From Mycolicibacterium sp. BiH015 (GTDB taxonomy: Bacteria; Actinomycetota; Actinomycetes; Mycobacteriales; Mycobacteriaceae): 64,000 bases of DNA. Shown piece by piece: positions 49,844-58,932 of the stretch. The stretch lies in NCBI RefSeq assembly GCF_027706845.1, contig NZ_JAQGCZ010000002.1, positions 62,001 through 126,000 of the forward strand, in the 5' to 3' direction. Each line of letters begins with the position of its first letter. Positions within the stretch are counted from its first letter, which is position 1. Both the position numbers and the translations under genes were made by a program. Below the pieces are notes generated by a model. It was not told the origin of the DNA. It saw only the letters and a program-made list of their open reading frames with translations, and did not search any database.

Positions 49844-51196
49844 ATGAAAGACAACTCTCCCCGTGGTAGCGGAGTCGACCCGATCTGGTGGGCCCCGGTG
49901 CTCTTCCTTGTCGTCATCGCAATCAGCGCGATGACCGTCCTGCTGTTCTCGGGGACACTCAAGCGGTCAGTGCCGGTGACCGTGGTCTCCGATCGGTCCG
50001 GTCTGGTGATGGAGAACGGCGCCAAGGTCAAGCTCCGAGGGGTCGAGGTCGGCAGGGTCGACGGCATCGGGGCGCAGACGAGCGCCACGGGTGAAGATCT
50101 GTCGACGCTGAAGCTCAAGATCGACCCTGGCCCGTTTGCTTTGCTGCCGAGCAACGTTGGCGCCGAGATCAAGTCAAGCAGCGCTTTCGGAGCCAAATAC
50201 GTGGACTTGATCGTGCCGGCCGACGATCCCGGCCGGGAACCGTTGAAGCCGGGCGCCGTGCTGCGCTCACGGAATGTGACCGTCGAGGTCAACACCGTCT
50301 TCGAGAACCTGATGTCGGTTGTGCAGTCCATCGATCCCGCAAAGCTGAACTCCGTATTGACCGCGGTCGCGGAGTCTCTGCGCGGCAAGGGTGACGCGAT
50401 CGGCCAGGCGATTACCGGTGCCAACACTGTGCTGCTCGCCGTCAACCCGCGGATGGCGACCGTGCGGGAGGACTGGCAGCTGTTCGGTCAGACCATGGCC
50501 ACGTATTCCGATGCGGCACAGGACATCCTGGCGGTGTTGGATTCCTTCTCCACGACCAGCGGGACACTGACCGCGCAGGCGCAGGCGCTCGACGGTCTCC
50601 TGCTGTCAGCGGTCGGCTTCGCGCAGGCAGGCGTCAACACCGTCGGCGGGAATCAGCCCGCGCTCGTTCGAGCCATGAACATCCTCGACCCGACGACCGC
50701 GCTGCTGATGAAATACTCGCCGACCTACACCTGCCTGTTCCAGGGAGCGCAGTGGTTTCTGGACAACGGCGGCCGTGATGCACTGGGCGGCAACGGTAAA
50801 TCCGTCATCATGGACGCCGCGTTGCTGTTCGGGGACGACTCCTACCGGTATCCGCAGAACCTTCCGAAGACCAACGCCACCGGAGGGCCCGGCGGTAAAC
50901 CGAGCTGCGGCTCGCTGCCGGACGTCAGCAAGAACTTCCCGGTGAAGTACCTCGTCACCGACACGGGATTCGGAACCGGTCTGGACGTGCGGCCCAACCC
51001 CGGTATCGGGTTCCCCGGTATCGCCAATTATTTCCCGGTCACCAAGGCGGTTCCCGAGCCGCCCCGCATCCGCTACCCGGGCGGCCCGGCGCCCGGCCCC
51101 CTGCCTGCCTACCCCGGGGCACCGCCCTATGGCGCACCGCTGTACGGGCCTGACGGCACACCGCTGTATGCGCCCCCGCCGGGAGGTCAGCCGTGA
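49844..51196 (+). CDS. mceA: MceA-type substrate-binding protein
   Basis: A 450-residue MCE protein with one N-terminal membrane helix (~15-35), an MlaD/MCE domain (~42-125; VPVTVVSDRSGLVMENGAKVKLRGVEVGRV), a helical middle that forms the tunnel, and a Pro/Gly/Tyr-rich C-terminal tail (APPYGAPLYGPDGTPLYAPPPGG). The six Mce subunits form a heterohexameric lipid tunnel across the cell envelope. It starts 4 bp after yrbEB and overlaps mceB by 4 bp. Confidence 0.93.
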   Translation: MKDNSPRGSGVDPIWWAPVLFLVVIAISAMTVLLFSGTLKRSVPVTVVSDRSGLVMENGAKVKLRGVEVGRVDGIGAQTSATGEDLSTLKLKIDPGPFALLPSNVGAEIKSSSAFGAKYVDLIVPADDPGREPLKPGAVLRSRNVTVEVNTVFENLMSVVQSIDPAKLNSVLTAVAESLRGKGDAIGQAITGANTVLLAVNPRMATVREDWQLFGQTMATYSDAAQDILAVLDSFSTTSGTLTAQAQALDGLLLSAVGFAQAGVNTVGGNQPALVRAMNILDPTTALLMKYSPTYTCLFQGAQWFLDNGGRDALGGNGKSVIMDAALLFGDDSYRYPQNLPKTNATGGPGGKPSCGSLPDVSKNFPVKYLVTDTGFGTGLDVRPNPGIGFPGIANYFPVTKAVPEPPRIRYPGGPAPGPLPAYPGAPPYGAPLYGPDGTPLYAPPPGGQP

Positions 51197-52221
51197 GGGG
51201 ACGCAGCCGCAAGGTCGCCGTTCTGGTCGCAGTCTTCACGAGCGTGTGTCTGATCTTCATGTTCACGCTGGTAACGGTTTTCGGCCAGTTCCGATTCGAT
51301 TCCACCTCCGCCTACAGCGCCGTGTTCACGAATGTCTCCGGCCTCAAAGGCGGCAACTTTGTGCGCATCGCCGGTGTCGAGGTCGGCAAGGTTGGGGACA
51401 TGACGCTGCACAAGGACGGCACCGTCACCGTCGAGTTCAACCTGGACAGCAATCTGACGCTGACCGAGGCGACCAGGGCGGTGGTGCGTTATGAGAATCT
51501 GATCGGCGACCGCTATCTCGCCCTCGAGGACGCGCCCGGATCGGTGCGCATACTGCAACCGGGCGCAACGATCCCCGTCGCACGTACGGCACCGGCGCTC
51601 GACGTCGACGCTCTCATCGGCGGCTTCCGCCCGCTGTTCCGGGCGCTGGATCCCGACCAGGTCAACGCGTTGTCCGGCGAACTGCTCCGGGTGTTCCAGG
51701 GCCAGGGCGGCACGATCTCCTCGGTTCTGGCGCAGACGTCGACGCTGACAGCAACACTCGCGGGGCGCGACGAGCTGATCGGCCAGGTGATCACGAATCT
51801 CAACACCGTACTCGGCACGTTCGCCACGCGCGACGACCAGTTCGCCAAAAGCCTGGACAAACTGTCGGAGTTGGTGCAGGCGCTTGCCGGCCGCCGGGAC
51901 GACATCGCGACCGGGGTGGCCTACATCAACTCCGCCGCAGGAACCGTCGCCGACCTCCTGACGGTGGCCCGCGAGCCGATCAAAGAGGTTGTCACGCAGA
52001 CGGATCGGGTGGCGGGGCAGGTGATGGCCGATCGGGATTACGTCGACGACCTCGTCAAGACGTTGCCCGATGCCTACCAGATCCTGGCCCGCCAGGGACT
52101 GTACGGCGACTACTTCGGCTTCTACCTGTGCGACGCGGTGCTCAAACTCAACGGTAAAGGCGGCCAACCGGTCTTCGTCAAGGTGGCGGGCCAGGACTCG
52201 GGACGGTGCACACCCAAGTGA
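51193..52221 (+). CDS. mceB: MceB-type protein
   Basis: A 342-residue MCE subunit. An N-terminal helix (VAVLVAVFTSVCLIFMFTLV, ~7-27) is followed by the MCE domain (SAVFTNVSGLKGGNFVRIAGVEVGKV) and long helices; the C-terminus is short (YLCDAVLKLNGKGGQPVFVKVAGQDSGRC...), as typical for MceB. GTG start at 51193 overlaps the mceA stop. It is the second tunnel subunit. Confidence 0.93.
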   Translation: MRGRSRKVAVLVAVFTSVCLIFMFTLVTVFGQFRFDSTSAYSAVFTNVSGLKGGNFVRIAGVEVGKVGDMTLHKDGTVTVEFNLDSNLTLTEATRAVVRYENLIGDRYLALEDAPGSVRILQPGATIPVARTAPALDVDALIGGFRPLFRALDPDQVNALSGELLRVFQGQGGTISSVLAQTSTLTATLAGRDELIGQVITNLNTVLGTFATRDDQFAKSLDKLSELVQALAGRRDDIATGVAYINSAAGTVADLLTVAREPIKEVVTQTDRVAGQVMADRDYVDDLVKTLPDAYQILARQGLYGDYFGFYLCDAVLKLNGKGGQPVFVKVAGQDSGRCTPK

Positions 52222-53561
52222 AGAAGCCTATGGTCAAGCCGCTCGCCGAACGCAACCGATCCACCGTCGGCATCGTCGGGATCCTCATCCTGACCTTCGC
52301 CGTCATCGCCGCGTTCTCCTACGACGAGTTGCCGTTCATCAAGCGCACCAACGACTATTCCGCATTCTTCTCCGAGGCGGGCGGCATCAAGGCGGGTAGT
52401 GACGTGCGGGTCTCCGGAATGAGTGTCGGCAGGGTGTCCGACGTGGCACTCGACGGCACCGCGGTACGTGTCGAGTTCACCGTCAGCGACAGCGTCGAAC
52501 TCGGTGACCGGACCGAAGCGGCGATCAAGACCGAAACAGTGCTCGGCACGAAGATGCTGGAGTTGACACCGCGCGGTGACGGAACCCTCTCGGCGGCAAT
52601 TCCTCTGGACCGCACCACGTCGCCGTACGACCTGCCGACGGCGCTGGGCGAGCTGACGACGACGATCAGTGCGCTCGACACCACGCAGCTCTCGGAGTCG
52701 CTGACCACGTTGGCGCAGACCTTCGCCGACACTCCGCCCGAACTCAAGACCGCACTGCGTAGCGTCGCCGATTTCTCCGACACGCTGAACGCTCGCGACG
52801 ATCAACTGCGCAACCTGCTGGCCAACGCCAACAGTGTCACCGCGGTGCTGAGCAAGCGTAGCGACCAGATCGCGGCCTTGGTGGTGAACTCCAACGCACT
52901 CCTGGCGGAGCTTGTGGCGCAGCGTGATTCGGTCGATGCGCTGATGAACAATCTGACCTCGGTGTCGCATGAGATTTCGGCCCTTGTCGCCGACAACAGG
53001 ACCCGGCTCAAGCCCGCCGTGGACAAGCTCGATGGTGTGCTGGACATCCTCGACAACCGTAAGCAGGAGCTGCAGCGCACGCTGTATCTGCTGCGGCGCT
53101 ACGCGATGTCGTTCGGCGAGGTGCTGGGCGCCGGTCCGTTCTTCAAAGCCTCGCTGGTCAACCTACTGCCTGGCCAGTTCGCGCAACCCTTCATCGACGC
53201 CGCTTTTTCCGACCTGGGACTTGATCCCAGCGTGAAGGTTCCCTCCGAACTCGTCGATCCGGGTGTCGGCCAAGCCGCAACTCCCGCGCTGCCGGTGCCG
53301 TTCCCGCGCACCGGCCAAGGTGGCGAACCCCGGCTGACGTTGCCCGATGCCATCACCGGCAACCCAGGAGACCAGGGCTGCGGGCCACCCGGCCTTCCGC
53401 TGCCAGGGCCGACCGGCTGCTATCCCTACCGCCCGCCGCTGCCCGCGCCTGCGCCCGGCGGGCCACCTCCCGGGCCGCCGGCTCTCGGACCCGCGACCGG
53501 TGAGCTGCCGACGCCCACGTTCGGTCCACCGGTACCCGACGCGCCGCACGGAGGGCAGTGA
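52218..53561 (+). CDS. mceC: MceC-type protein
   Basis: A 447-residue MCE subunit. N-terminal helix IVGILILTFAVIAAFSY, MCE domain with AFFSEAGGIKAGSDVRVSGMSVGRV, long coiled middle, then a Pro-rich tail of ~80 residues (LPAPAPGGPPPGPPALGP). GTG 52218, overlapping the mceB stop (GTGA), is preferred to GTG 52206 because all other junctions in the operon are 1-4 bp overlaps or short gaps. It ends 1 bp before mceD. Confidence 0.92.
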   Translation: MKKPMVKPLAERNRSTVGIVGILILTFAVIAAFSYDELPFIKRTNDYSAFFSEAGGIKAGSDVRVSGMSVGRVSDVALDGTAVRVEFTVSDSVELGDRTEAAIKTETVLGTKMLELTPRGDGTLSAAIPLDRTTSPYDLPTALGELTTTISALDTTQLSESLTTLAQTFADTPPELKTALRSVADFSDTLNARDDQLRNLLANANSVTAVLSKRSDQIAALVVNSNALLAELVAQRDSVDALMNNLTSVSHEISALVADNRTRLKPAVDKLDGVLDILDNRKQELQRTLYLLRRYAMSFGEVLGAGPFFKASLVNLLPGQFAQPFIDAAFSDLGLDPSVKVPSELVDPGVGQAATPALPVPFPRTGQGGEPRLTLPDAITGNPGDQGCGPPGLPLPGPTGCYPYRPPLPAPAPGGPPPGPPALGPATGELPTPTFGPPVPDAPHGGQ

Positions 53562-53562
53562 G

Positions 53563-54867
53563 ATGGCAATCTCGATCCGCACGCTGCGCATCGGCACGGC
53601 AGTGAGCCTGGTACTGACCCTCGTCGTAAGCATCACAGTCGTCGCCACCCCATGGTGGGGCAACGTCGGCCGCAACACCTTCGTTGCCTACTTCGCCAAC
53701 GCGAACGGTCTCTACGCCGGGGATGAGATCCGCATCCTGGGTGTCGCCGTCGGCACCGTCGACCGCATCGAACCACAGCCGCAGAACACGAGGGTGACCT
53801 TCTCGGTCGACTCCCAGTACTCGCTGCCCGCCGACGTGCGCGCCGCGATCCTGTCGCCGTCTCTGGTCACCGCCCGTGCCGTTCAACTCGTCCCGGTGTA
53901 CTCCGGCGGCCCCCGATTGGAGGCGGGCGCGACGATCCCGCAGGAACGCACCGCGGTTCCCGTCGAATGGGACGACTTCCGCACGCAGTTGGAGAAGCTC
54001 ACCGATTCGCTGCAGCCGACAACGCCGGGCGGCGTGAGTCCTGTCGGGGGGTTCGTCAACACCGCTGCGGCCAACCTGCGCGGCGAAGGCGCAACCGCAC
54101 GCGAGACCGTCATCAAGCTGTCGCAGGCCCTGTCGGCCCTCGGCGACCACAGCAAGGACATCTTCAGCACGGTGCGCAACCTCCAGTTGCTCGTGACAGC
54201 GCTGTCCTCGAGTAGCGACCTGCTGGCCGCGTTCAACGAGAACCTGGCGACGGTCACCACGGTCCTCGACAACAGCCCCAACGAGTTCGCCGACGCCACA
54301 GAGGGACTCGACGCGGCAGTGACGGACCTCCGTGGATTTCTGACCGAGAACCGCGAAGGTCTCGGTGTCACGTTCGACAGGCTCAACACCATCACGTCGG
54401 CGATGCACGAAAGCCGGGGCGACATCAAGCAGGTGCTGCACATCGCACCCACGGTGTTCCAGAACTTCATGAACATCTACCAGCCCGCGCAGAGCGCCGT
54501 GACGGGCATCCTCGCGCCGGTGAACTTCGCCAACACCGTCCAATTCATCTGCAGCGCAATACAGGCAGCGTCGCGGCAGAACTGGGAGCAGTCTTCCAAG
54601 CTTTGCGTGCAATACCTGGCGCCGATCATCAAGAACCGCCAGTACAACTTTCCGCCGCTGGGCGTCAACCCCTTCGTCGGCGCCGCCGCACGTCCTAACG
54701 AGATCACCTACAGCGAGCCCAGACTCAACCCGAACCTGCCACCCGCGGTGCCGGTCGCCGCTCCCGCGCAGGCGCTGTTACCGCCCGTGCTGCCCGCAGA
54801 GGCGGCCACTCCGACCGATCCCGCTCTGGGACTTCCTGGTCTGATGGTCCCGGCGGGCACCCCGTGA
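53563..54867 (+). CDS. mceD: MceD-type protein
   Basis: A 434-residue MCE subunit. N-terminal helix (TAVSLVLTLVVSITVVATPWW), MCE domain with YFANANGLYAGDEIRILGVAVGTVDRI, a long helical middle and a Pro/Ala tail. ATG 53563 is just after the mceC stop; the open frame from 53347 lies in the mceC tail and is a shadow. Its stop overlaps the mceE start by 4 bp. Confidence 0.93.
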   Translation: MAISIRTLRIGTAVSLVLTLVVSITVVATPWWGNVGRNTFVAYFANANGLYAGDEIRILGVAVGTVDRIEPQPQNTRVTFSVDSQYSLPADVRAAILSPSLVTARAVQLVPVYSGGPRLEAGATIPQERTAVPVEWDDFRTQLEKLTDSLQPTTPGGVSPVGGFVNTAAANLRGEGATARETVIKLSQALSALGDHSKDIFSTVRNLQLLVTALSSSSDLLAAFNENLATVTTVLDNSPNEFADATEGLDAAVTDLRGFLTENREGLGVTFDRLNTITSAMHESRGDIKQVLHIAPTVFQNFMNIYQPAQSAVTGILAPVNFANTVQFICSAIQAASRQNWEQSSKLCVQYLAPIIKNRQYNFPPLGVNPFVGAAARPNEITYSEPRLNPNLPPAVPVAAPAQALLPPVLPAEAATPTDPALGLPGLMVPAGTP

Positions 54868-55976
54868 AGGGGGCCACCGCAGCGCTGCTGCTGCTGTTGG
54901 CGCTGACCGGATGCCAGTGGCGAGGCCTGAACTCGCTGACGCTGCCGGGTACCGCAGGAGGTGGCGACGGCTCCTACACCATCCAGGCGCAACTGCCCGA
55001 CGTCGTCGTCATCCAGCAGAACACCAGGGTCCGGGTGGCCGACGTCAACGTCGGCAACGTCACGAAGATCGAGGTGCAGGACTGGCACGCGCTGGTCACG
55101 ATGCGCATCGACGGCGGTGTCCAGCTGCCCGGGAACGCGACGGCGAAAGTGGGACAGACGAGCCTGCTCGGGTCCATGCACATCGAGCTGGCGCCACCCG
55201 TCGGCGAACCCCCGCGCGGCCAGCTGCACGACGGCTCGGTGATTCCGCTGTCGGCGGCGAGCACATACCCGACCACCGAACAGACGCTGGCGTCGGTGTC
55301 CATCCTGCTCAACGGCGGCGGGCTGGGGCAGCTGCAGGAGATCAACCAATCTCTGGCTGTGGCGTTCGCAGGCCGAGAAGACGAGATGCGCAGCCTGCTC
55401 GCACAACTCGACACGTTCATTCGTGAGCTCAACGTGCAGACGGACGACATCATCACCGCGACAGAACAACTCAACGGTCTTGCCGCGCAGGTCGCTGCCA
55501 AGGATCAGGTCGTCGACCGAGCGCTGACCACGATTCCGCAGGCTCTCGCGGTGCTCGCCGAGGAACGGGACAAGATCGCCGAGGCCATCGACGCACTCGG
55601 CAAGTTCAGTGCGATCGCAACCTCGACGGTCAACCAGACCAAGGAATCTCTGGTGTCGAACCTACGCAACATCGCCCCCGTGCTGAGGTCGCTGGCCGAC
55701 GCGGGGCCGTCGCTGACGAAGGGCCTCGACTTTCTGGCCACCTACCCGTGGGTGAAAAGCACGATCCCCAACTGGTTTCGGGGCGACTTCGCCAACATCA
55801 CGCTCGTTGTCGACCTGACGTTGAGCCGCATAGACGCCAGCATCTTCACCGGCACGCGCTGGGAAGGCGACCTCACCGAGCTGGAGTTGCAGTGGGGGCG
55901 CACCATCGGTCAGATGCCCAGCCCGTACACCGCAGGCAACCCCCTCATCGCCCCTTATCGCTGGGGAGGGTACTGA
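54864..55976 (+). CDS. mceE: MceE-type lipoprotein
   Basis: A 370-residue MCE lipoprotein. GTG start, hydrophobic signal KGATAALLLLLALTGC, with lipobox LTGC and the acylated Cys17. The MCE domain follows (YTIQAQLPDVVVIQQNTRVRVADVNVGNVTKIEV). MceE is the lipid-anchored subunit in every mycobacterial Mce complex and is often named Lpr; the match is exact in position (fifth mce gene). Confidence 0.93.
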   Translation: MKGATAALLLLLALTGCQWRGLNSLTLPGTAGGGDGSYTIQAQLPDVVVIQQNTRVRVADVNVGNVTKIEVQDWHALVTMRIDGGVQLPGNATAKVGQTSLLGSMHIELAPPVGEPPRGQLHDGSVIPLSAASTYPTTEQTLASVSILLNGGGLGQLQEINQSLAVAFAGREDEMRSLLAQLDTFIRELNVQTDDIITATEQLNGLAAQVAAKDQVVDRALTTIPQALAVLAEERDKIAEAIDALGKFSAIATSTVNQTKESLVSNLRNIAPVLRSLADAGPSLTKGLDFLATYPWVKSTIPNWFRGDFANITLVVDLTLSRIDASIFTGTRWEGDLTELELQWGRTIGQMPSPYTAGNPLIAPYRWGGY

Positions 55977-55977
55977 G

Positions 55978-57480
55978 GTGTTGCGATTGTCCAGGACCGT
56001 CTGGATCCAGCTGACAATCCTCGCAATTGTCACCGTAGTCGCCTGCGGCATCATGGCTTTCAGCTTCGTCAACGTGCCGGCGCTGGTCGGGATCGGGCGC
56101 TATGACGTGACGCTGGAACTACCGGCATCCGGAGGTCTCTATCCGACGTCGGTGGTCACCTACCGCGGCACCGAGGTCGGGAGGGTGACGTCAATCGACG
56201 TCACGCACGACGGCGTGCGCGCCGACCTGAAGCTGAATTCCGACATTCCCATACCCGCTGGGGTCAGGGCGGCGGTGCACAGCCGCTCGGCGGTCGGTGA
56301 ACAGTTCGTCGAGCTGACCCCCGGGGCCGAAAGCATCAGCACCGAGTTCCTGCGGGACGGCGACGTCATCCCCGCGGGCAGTACGCAGGTTCCTCCCGAG
56401 ATCGGAGGCCTGCTGGATGCGACGAACCGCGCGCTGTTGGCGATCCCGCCGGAGAACCTGCGCACCGTCGTCGACGAGTCCGCTACGGCGGTCGGGGGGC
56501 TGGGCCCCGAACTGGGGCGCATCATCGACGGGTCCACCGCCTTGGCCATCGATGCGGGACAGACGGTGGACTCGATCACCCGGCTGATCGACGAGGCGCC
56601 GCCGGTGCTGAAGTCCCAGGTTCAGACCGCGGATTCGATTGAGACATGGGCGCACCGGGTGTCATCGATCACGGGGCAGTTACAGGCACAGGACGCCGCG
56701 TTCGGGGATCTCCTCAGCCAAGGCGGCCCGGCGCTGGCAGAGGGTCAGGCTTTGTTCGACCGCCTGGCCCCAGCGCTGCCGATGCTGCTGGCCAATCTCG
56801 TCAGCCTTGGTGAGATCGCCGTGACGTACCGCCCCAACCTCGAGCAGCTGCTGGTCCTGTACCCGCAAGGCACCGCGGTGATGTCGGCGATCGCGCTGGC
56901 CAACTCCGGTACCAAACAGGATTACCGGGGCATCTATCTGGACTTCAATCTCAACCTGAACCTGCCGCCGCCCTGTAATACCGGCTTTCTGCCTGTACGC
57001 CAACAGCGTTCACCATCCGACGTCGACGCCCCGGAACGCCCGGCAGGGGAGTTGTACTGCCGAGTGCCGCAGGACTCGCCGCTCAACGTCCGTGGTGTAC
57101 GCAACATTCCGTGCGCCAACGATCCGGCCAAGCGGGCGCCGACCGTTGAGCTCTGCGAAAGCGATCGCCAGTACGTGCCGCTCAACGACGGCTTCAACTG
57201 GAAGGGCGATCCGAACGCGACCCTGTCGGGCCAGGGCGTCCCGGAGTACGCGCCCGGAACCGACCCGCGCCTCACTCCGCCGGCGGGTACGGGTGAGGCG
57301 ATCGCGCAGCCGAACCCGCCGACGGCCCTCGGTCCGCCTGTGTCCGCACCGCCGATCGCATTCGCTCCCTACGACCCGGCAACCGGCGACTACATCGGCC
57401 CGGATGGACGCCGCTACACCCGGGCGGACCTTGCGCACCCCCAACACACGACATGGCAATCGATGCTGACGGGTCCCTGA
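55978..57480 (+). CDS. mceF: MceF-type protein
   Basis: A 500-residue MCE subunit, last of the operon. N-terminal helix WIQLTILAIVTVVACGIMAFSF, MCE domain with VTLELPASGGLYPTSVVTYRGTEVGRV, helical middle (~130-320), and a Cys-containing, Pro-rich tail (~330-500). GTG start one base after the mceE stop. No mce-associated (Mas) gene follows, which most mce operons have; the next gene is convergent. The operon's number (Mce1-like etc.) cannot be assigned from sequence reading alone. Confidence 0.93.
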   Translation: MLRLSRTVWIQLTILAIVTVVACGIMAFSFVNVPALVGIGRYDVTLELPASGGLYPTSVVTYRGTEVGRVTSIDVTHDGVRADLKLNSDIPIPAGVRAAVHSRSAVGEQFVELTPGAESISTEFLRDGDVIPAGSTQVPPEIGGLLDATNRALLAIPPENLRTVVDESATAVGGLGPELGRIIDGSTALAIDAGQTVDSITRLIDEAPPVLKSQVQTADSIETWAHRVSSITGQLQAQDAAFGDLLSQGGPALAEGQALFDRLAPALPMLLANLVSLGEIAVTYRPNLEQLLVLYPQGTAVMSAIALANSGTKQDYRGIYLDFNLNLNLPPPCNTGFLPVRQQRSPSDVDAPERPAGELYCRVPQDSPLNVRGVRNIPCANDPAKRAPTVELCESDRQYVPLNDGFNWKGDPNATLSGQGVPEYAPGTDPRLTPPAGTGEAIAQPNPPTALGPPVSAPPIAFAPYDPATGDYIGPDGRRYTRADLAHPQHTTWQSMLTGP

Positions 57481-57534
57481 TGGCACCGCTGGCCGCGGCC
57501 GACGTGACCCGCGACCGGACGCACGCGCCGCCCG

Positions 57535-58914
57535 TCAGCCGACATCGAGGCGGGAGACGCGAGACTGCTGGTCGGGATGCCTCAGTCCCAGATGCTCCCG
57601 CAGGGTCGTGCCGCTGTACTCTTCTCGGAACACGCCACGCTCCTGCAGTATCGGAACCACCTTCTCGACGAAAGGAGCGAGCCCGTCCGGTGTCACGTGG
57701 GGTACGAGAATGAAGCCATCGCTGGCATCGGACTGCACGAGGTGGTTGATCGAATCAGCCACGGTCGCAGCAGACCCGATGAAGTTCTGACGTCCTGTGA
57801 CTTCGATGATCAGTTCCCGGGTGGTCAGCTTTTGGGCCTCGGCTCTGGCGCGCCACTCGTTGGCGGTGGCCACGGGGTCGCGGTACATCCGCACGCTGGC
57901 CCTGCCGTGTGCAATGGTGTTCTCACCGACGATTGGATCGACCGTAGGAAGCGGTCCGTCGGGGTCGTGATCGGAAAGGTCGCGGTTCCACAGCTGTTCG
58001 AGAAATTTGATTGCCGTCGCGGGTGACACCTGTGCCAGTCGGACATCGTGGGCTATGTCGGCGGCTTCGGCGTCGGTGTCGCCGAGAACGAAGGTCGCGG
58101 CGGGCAGGATGAGCAGTTCGTCATGGCGGCGGCCGTATTTCGCCAGTCGGTCCTTGACGTCGGCGAAGAACGTCTGCCCCTCGGTCAGGGTGCCGTGCCT
58201 GGAGAAGATGGCATCGGCGCTCGATGCCGCGAATTCGCGTCCGCGGTCGGAGTCGCCCGCCTGGAAGATCACCGGCCTACCCTGCGGGCTGCGGGGAACG
58301 TTGAACCGACCGCTGATATCGAAGTGAGCGTCCTGATGGGCGAAAGTGCCTGCCTGGGCGTCCGACAGGAACACGCCACGGTCCTTGTCGGCGACGACCT
58401 CGTCACCTCGCCATGAATCGAACAGTGCCCTAGCCGCGTTCAAGAAGCTCTCGGCGCGTTCGTAGCGCTGGTCTTCGGCGAGGAAACCTCCCCGGCGAAA
58501 GTTTTCGCCGGTGAAGGCGTCCCAGGAGGTGACGACGTTCCAGGCAGCTCTACCCGCGGACAGGTGGTCGAGCGTCGCGAATTGCCGTGCCACCTCGTAT
58601 GGTTCGTTGAATGTCGAGTTGATCGTGCCGGCCAGGCCCAGGTGCTCGGTGACCGCGGCCAACGCAGCGAGCACCGTGAAGGTGTCTGGGCGTCCGACAA
58701 CGTCGAGGTCGTAGATCTCACCGCCCTGCTCGCGTAGTCGCAATCCCTCGGCGAGGAACATGAAGTCGAACTTCCCCCGTTCAGCCGTCTGCGCGAACCG
58801 CACGAACGAATCGAATTCGATATGGCTTCCTGACGAGGGGTCGCTCCAGACGGTGGTGTTGTTGACGCCGGGAAAGTGTGCGGCGAGATGAATCTGCTTA
58901 ATCGGCTTGCTCAT
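57535..58914 (-). CDS. NtaA/SnaA/DszA-type FMN-dependent monooxygenase
   Basis: A 459-residue luciferase-like monooxygenase of the NtaA/SnaA/DszA family, which uses FMNH2 and O2. Family marks are LAAHFPGVNNTTVWSDPSSGSHIEFDSFVRFAQTAERGKFDFMFLAEGL, RQFATLDHLSAGRAAWNVVTSWDAFTGENFRRGG and PVIFQAGDSDRGREFAASSADAIFS. Members act on nitrilotriacetate, sulfones, or other organosulfur or amine compounds. No flavin reductase lies nearby. It is 18 bp downstream of the next LLM gene on the same strand. Confidence 0.9.
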   Translation of the reverse strand: MSKPIKQIHLAAHFPGVNNTTVWSDPSSGSHIEFDSFVRFAQTAERGKFDFMFLAEGLRLREQGGEIYDLDVVGRPDTFTVLAALAAVTEHLGLAGTINSTFNEPYEVARQFATLDHLSAGRAAWNVVTSWDAFTGENFRRGGFLAEDQRYERAESFLNAARALFDSWRGDEVVADKDRGVFLSDAQAGTFAHQDAHFDISGRFNVPRSPQGRPVIFQAGDSDRGREFAASSADAIFSRHGTLTEGQTFFADVKDRLAKYGRRHDELLILPAATFVLGDTDAEAADIAHDVRLAQVSPATAIKFLEQLWNRDLSDHDPDGPLPTVDPIVGENTIAHGRASVRMYRDPVATANEWRARAEAQKLTTRELIIEVTGRQNFIGSAATVADSINHLVQSDASDGFILVPHVTPDGLAPFVEKVVPILQERGVFREEYSGTTLREHLGLRHPDQQSRVSRLDVG

Positions 58915-58932
58915 CGGGTCCTCCTGGTGAGA

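Noticed and set aside
48892..50445. 517-residue minus-strand frame
   Set aside because: Antisense to yrbEB and mceA, with no family motif.
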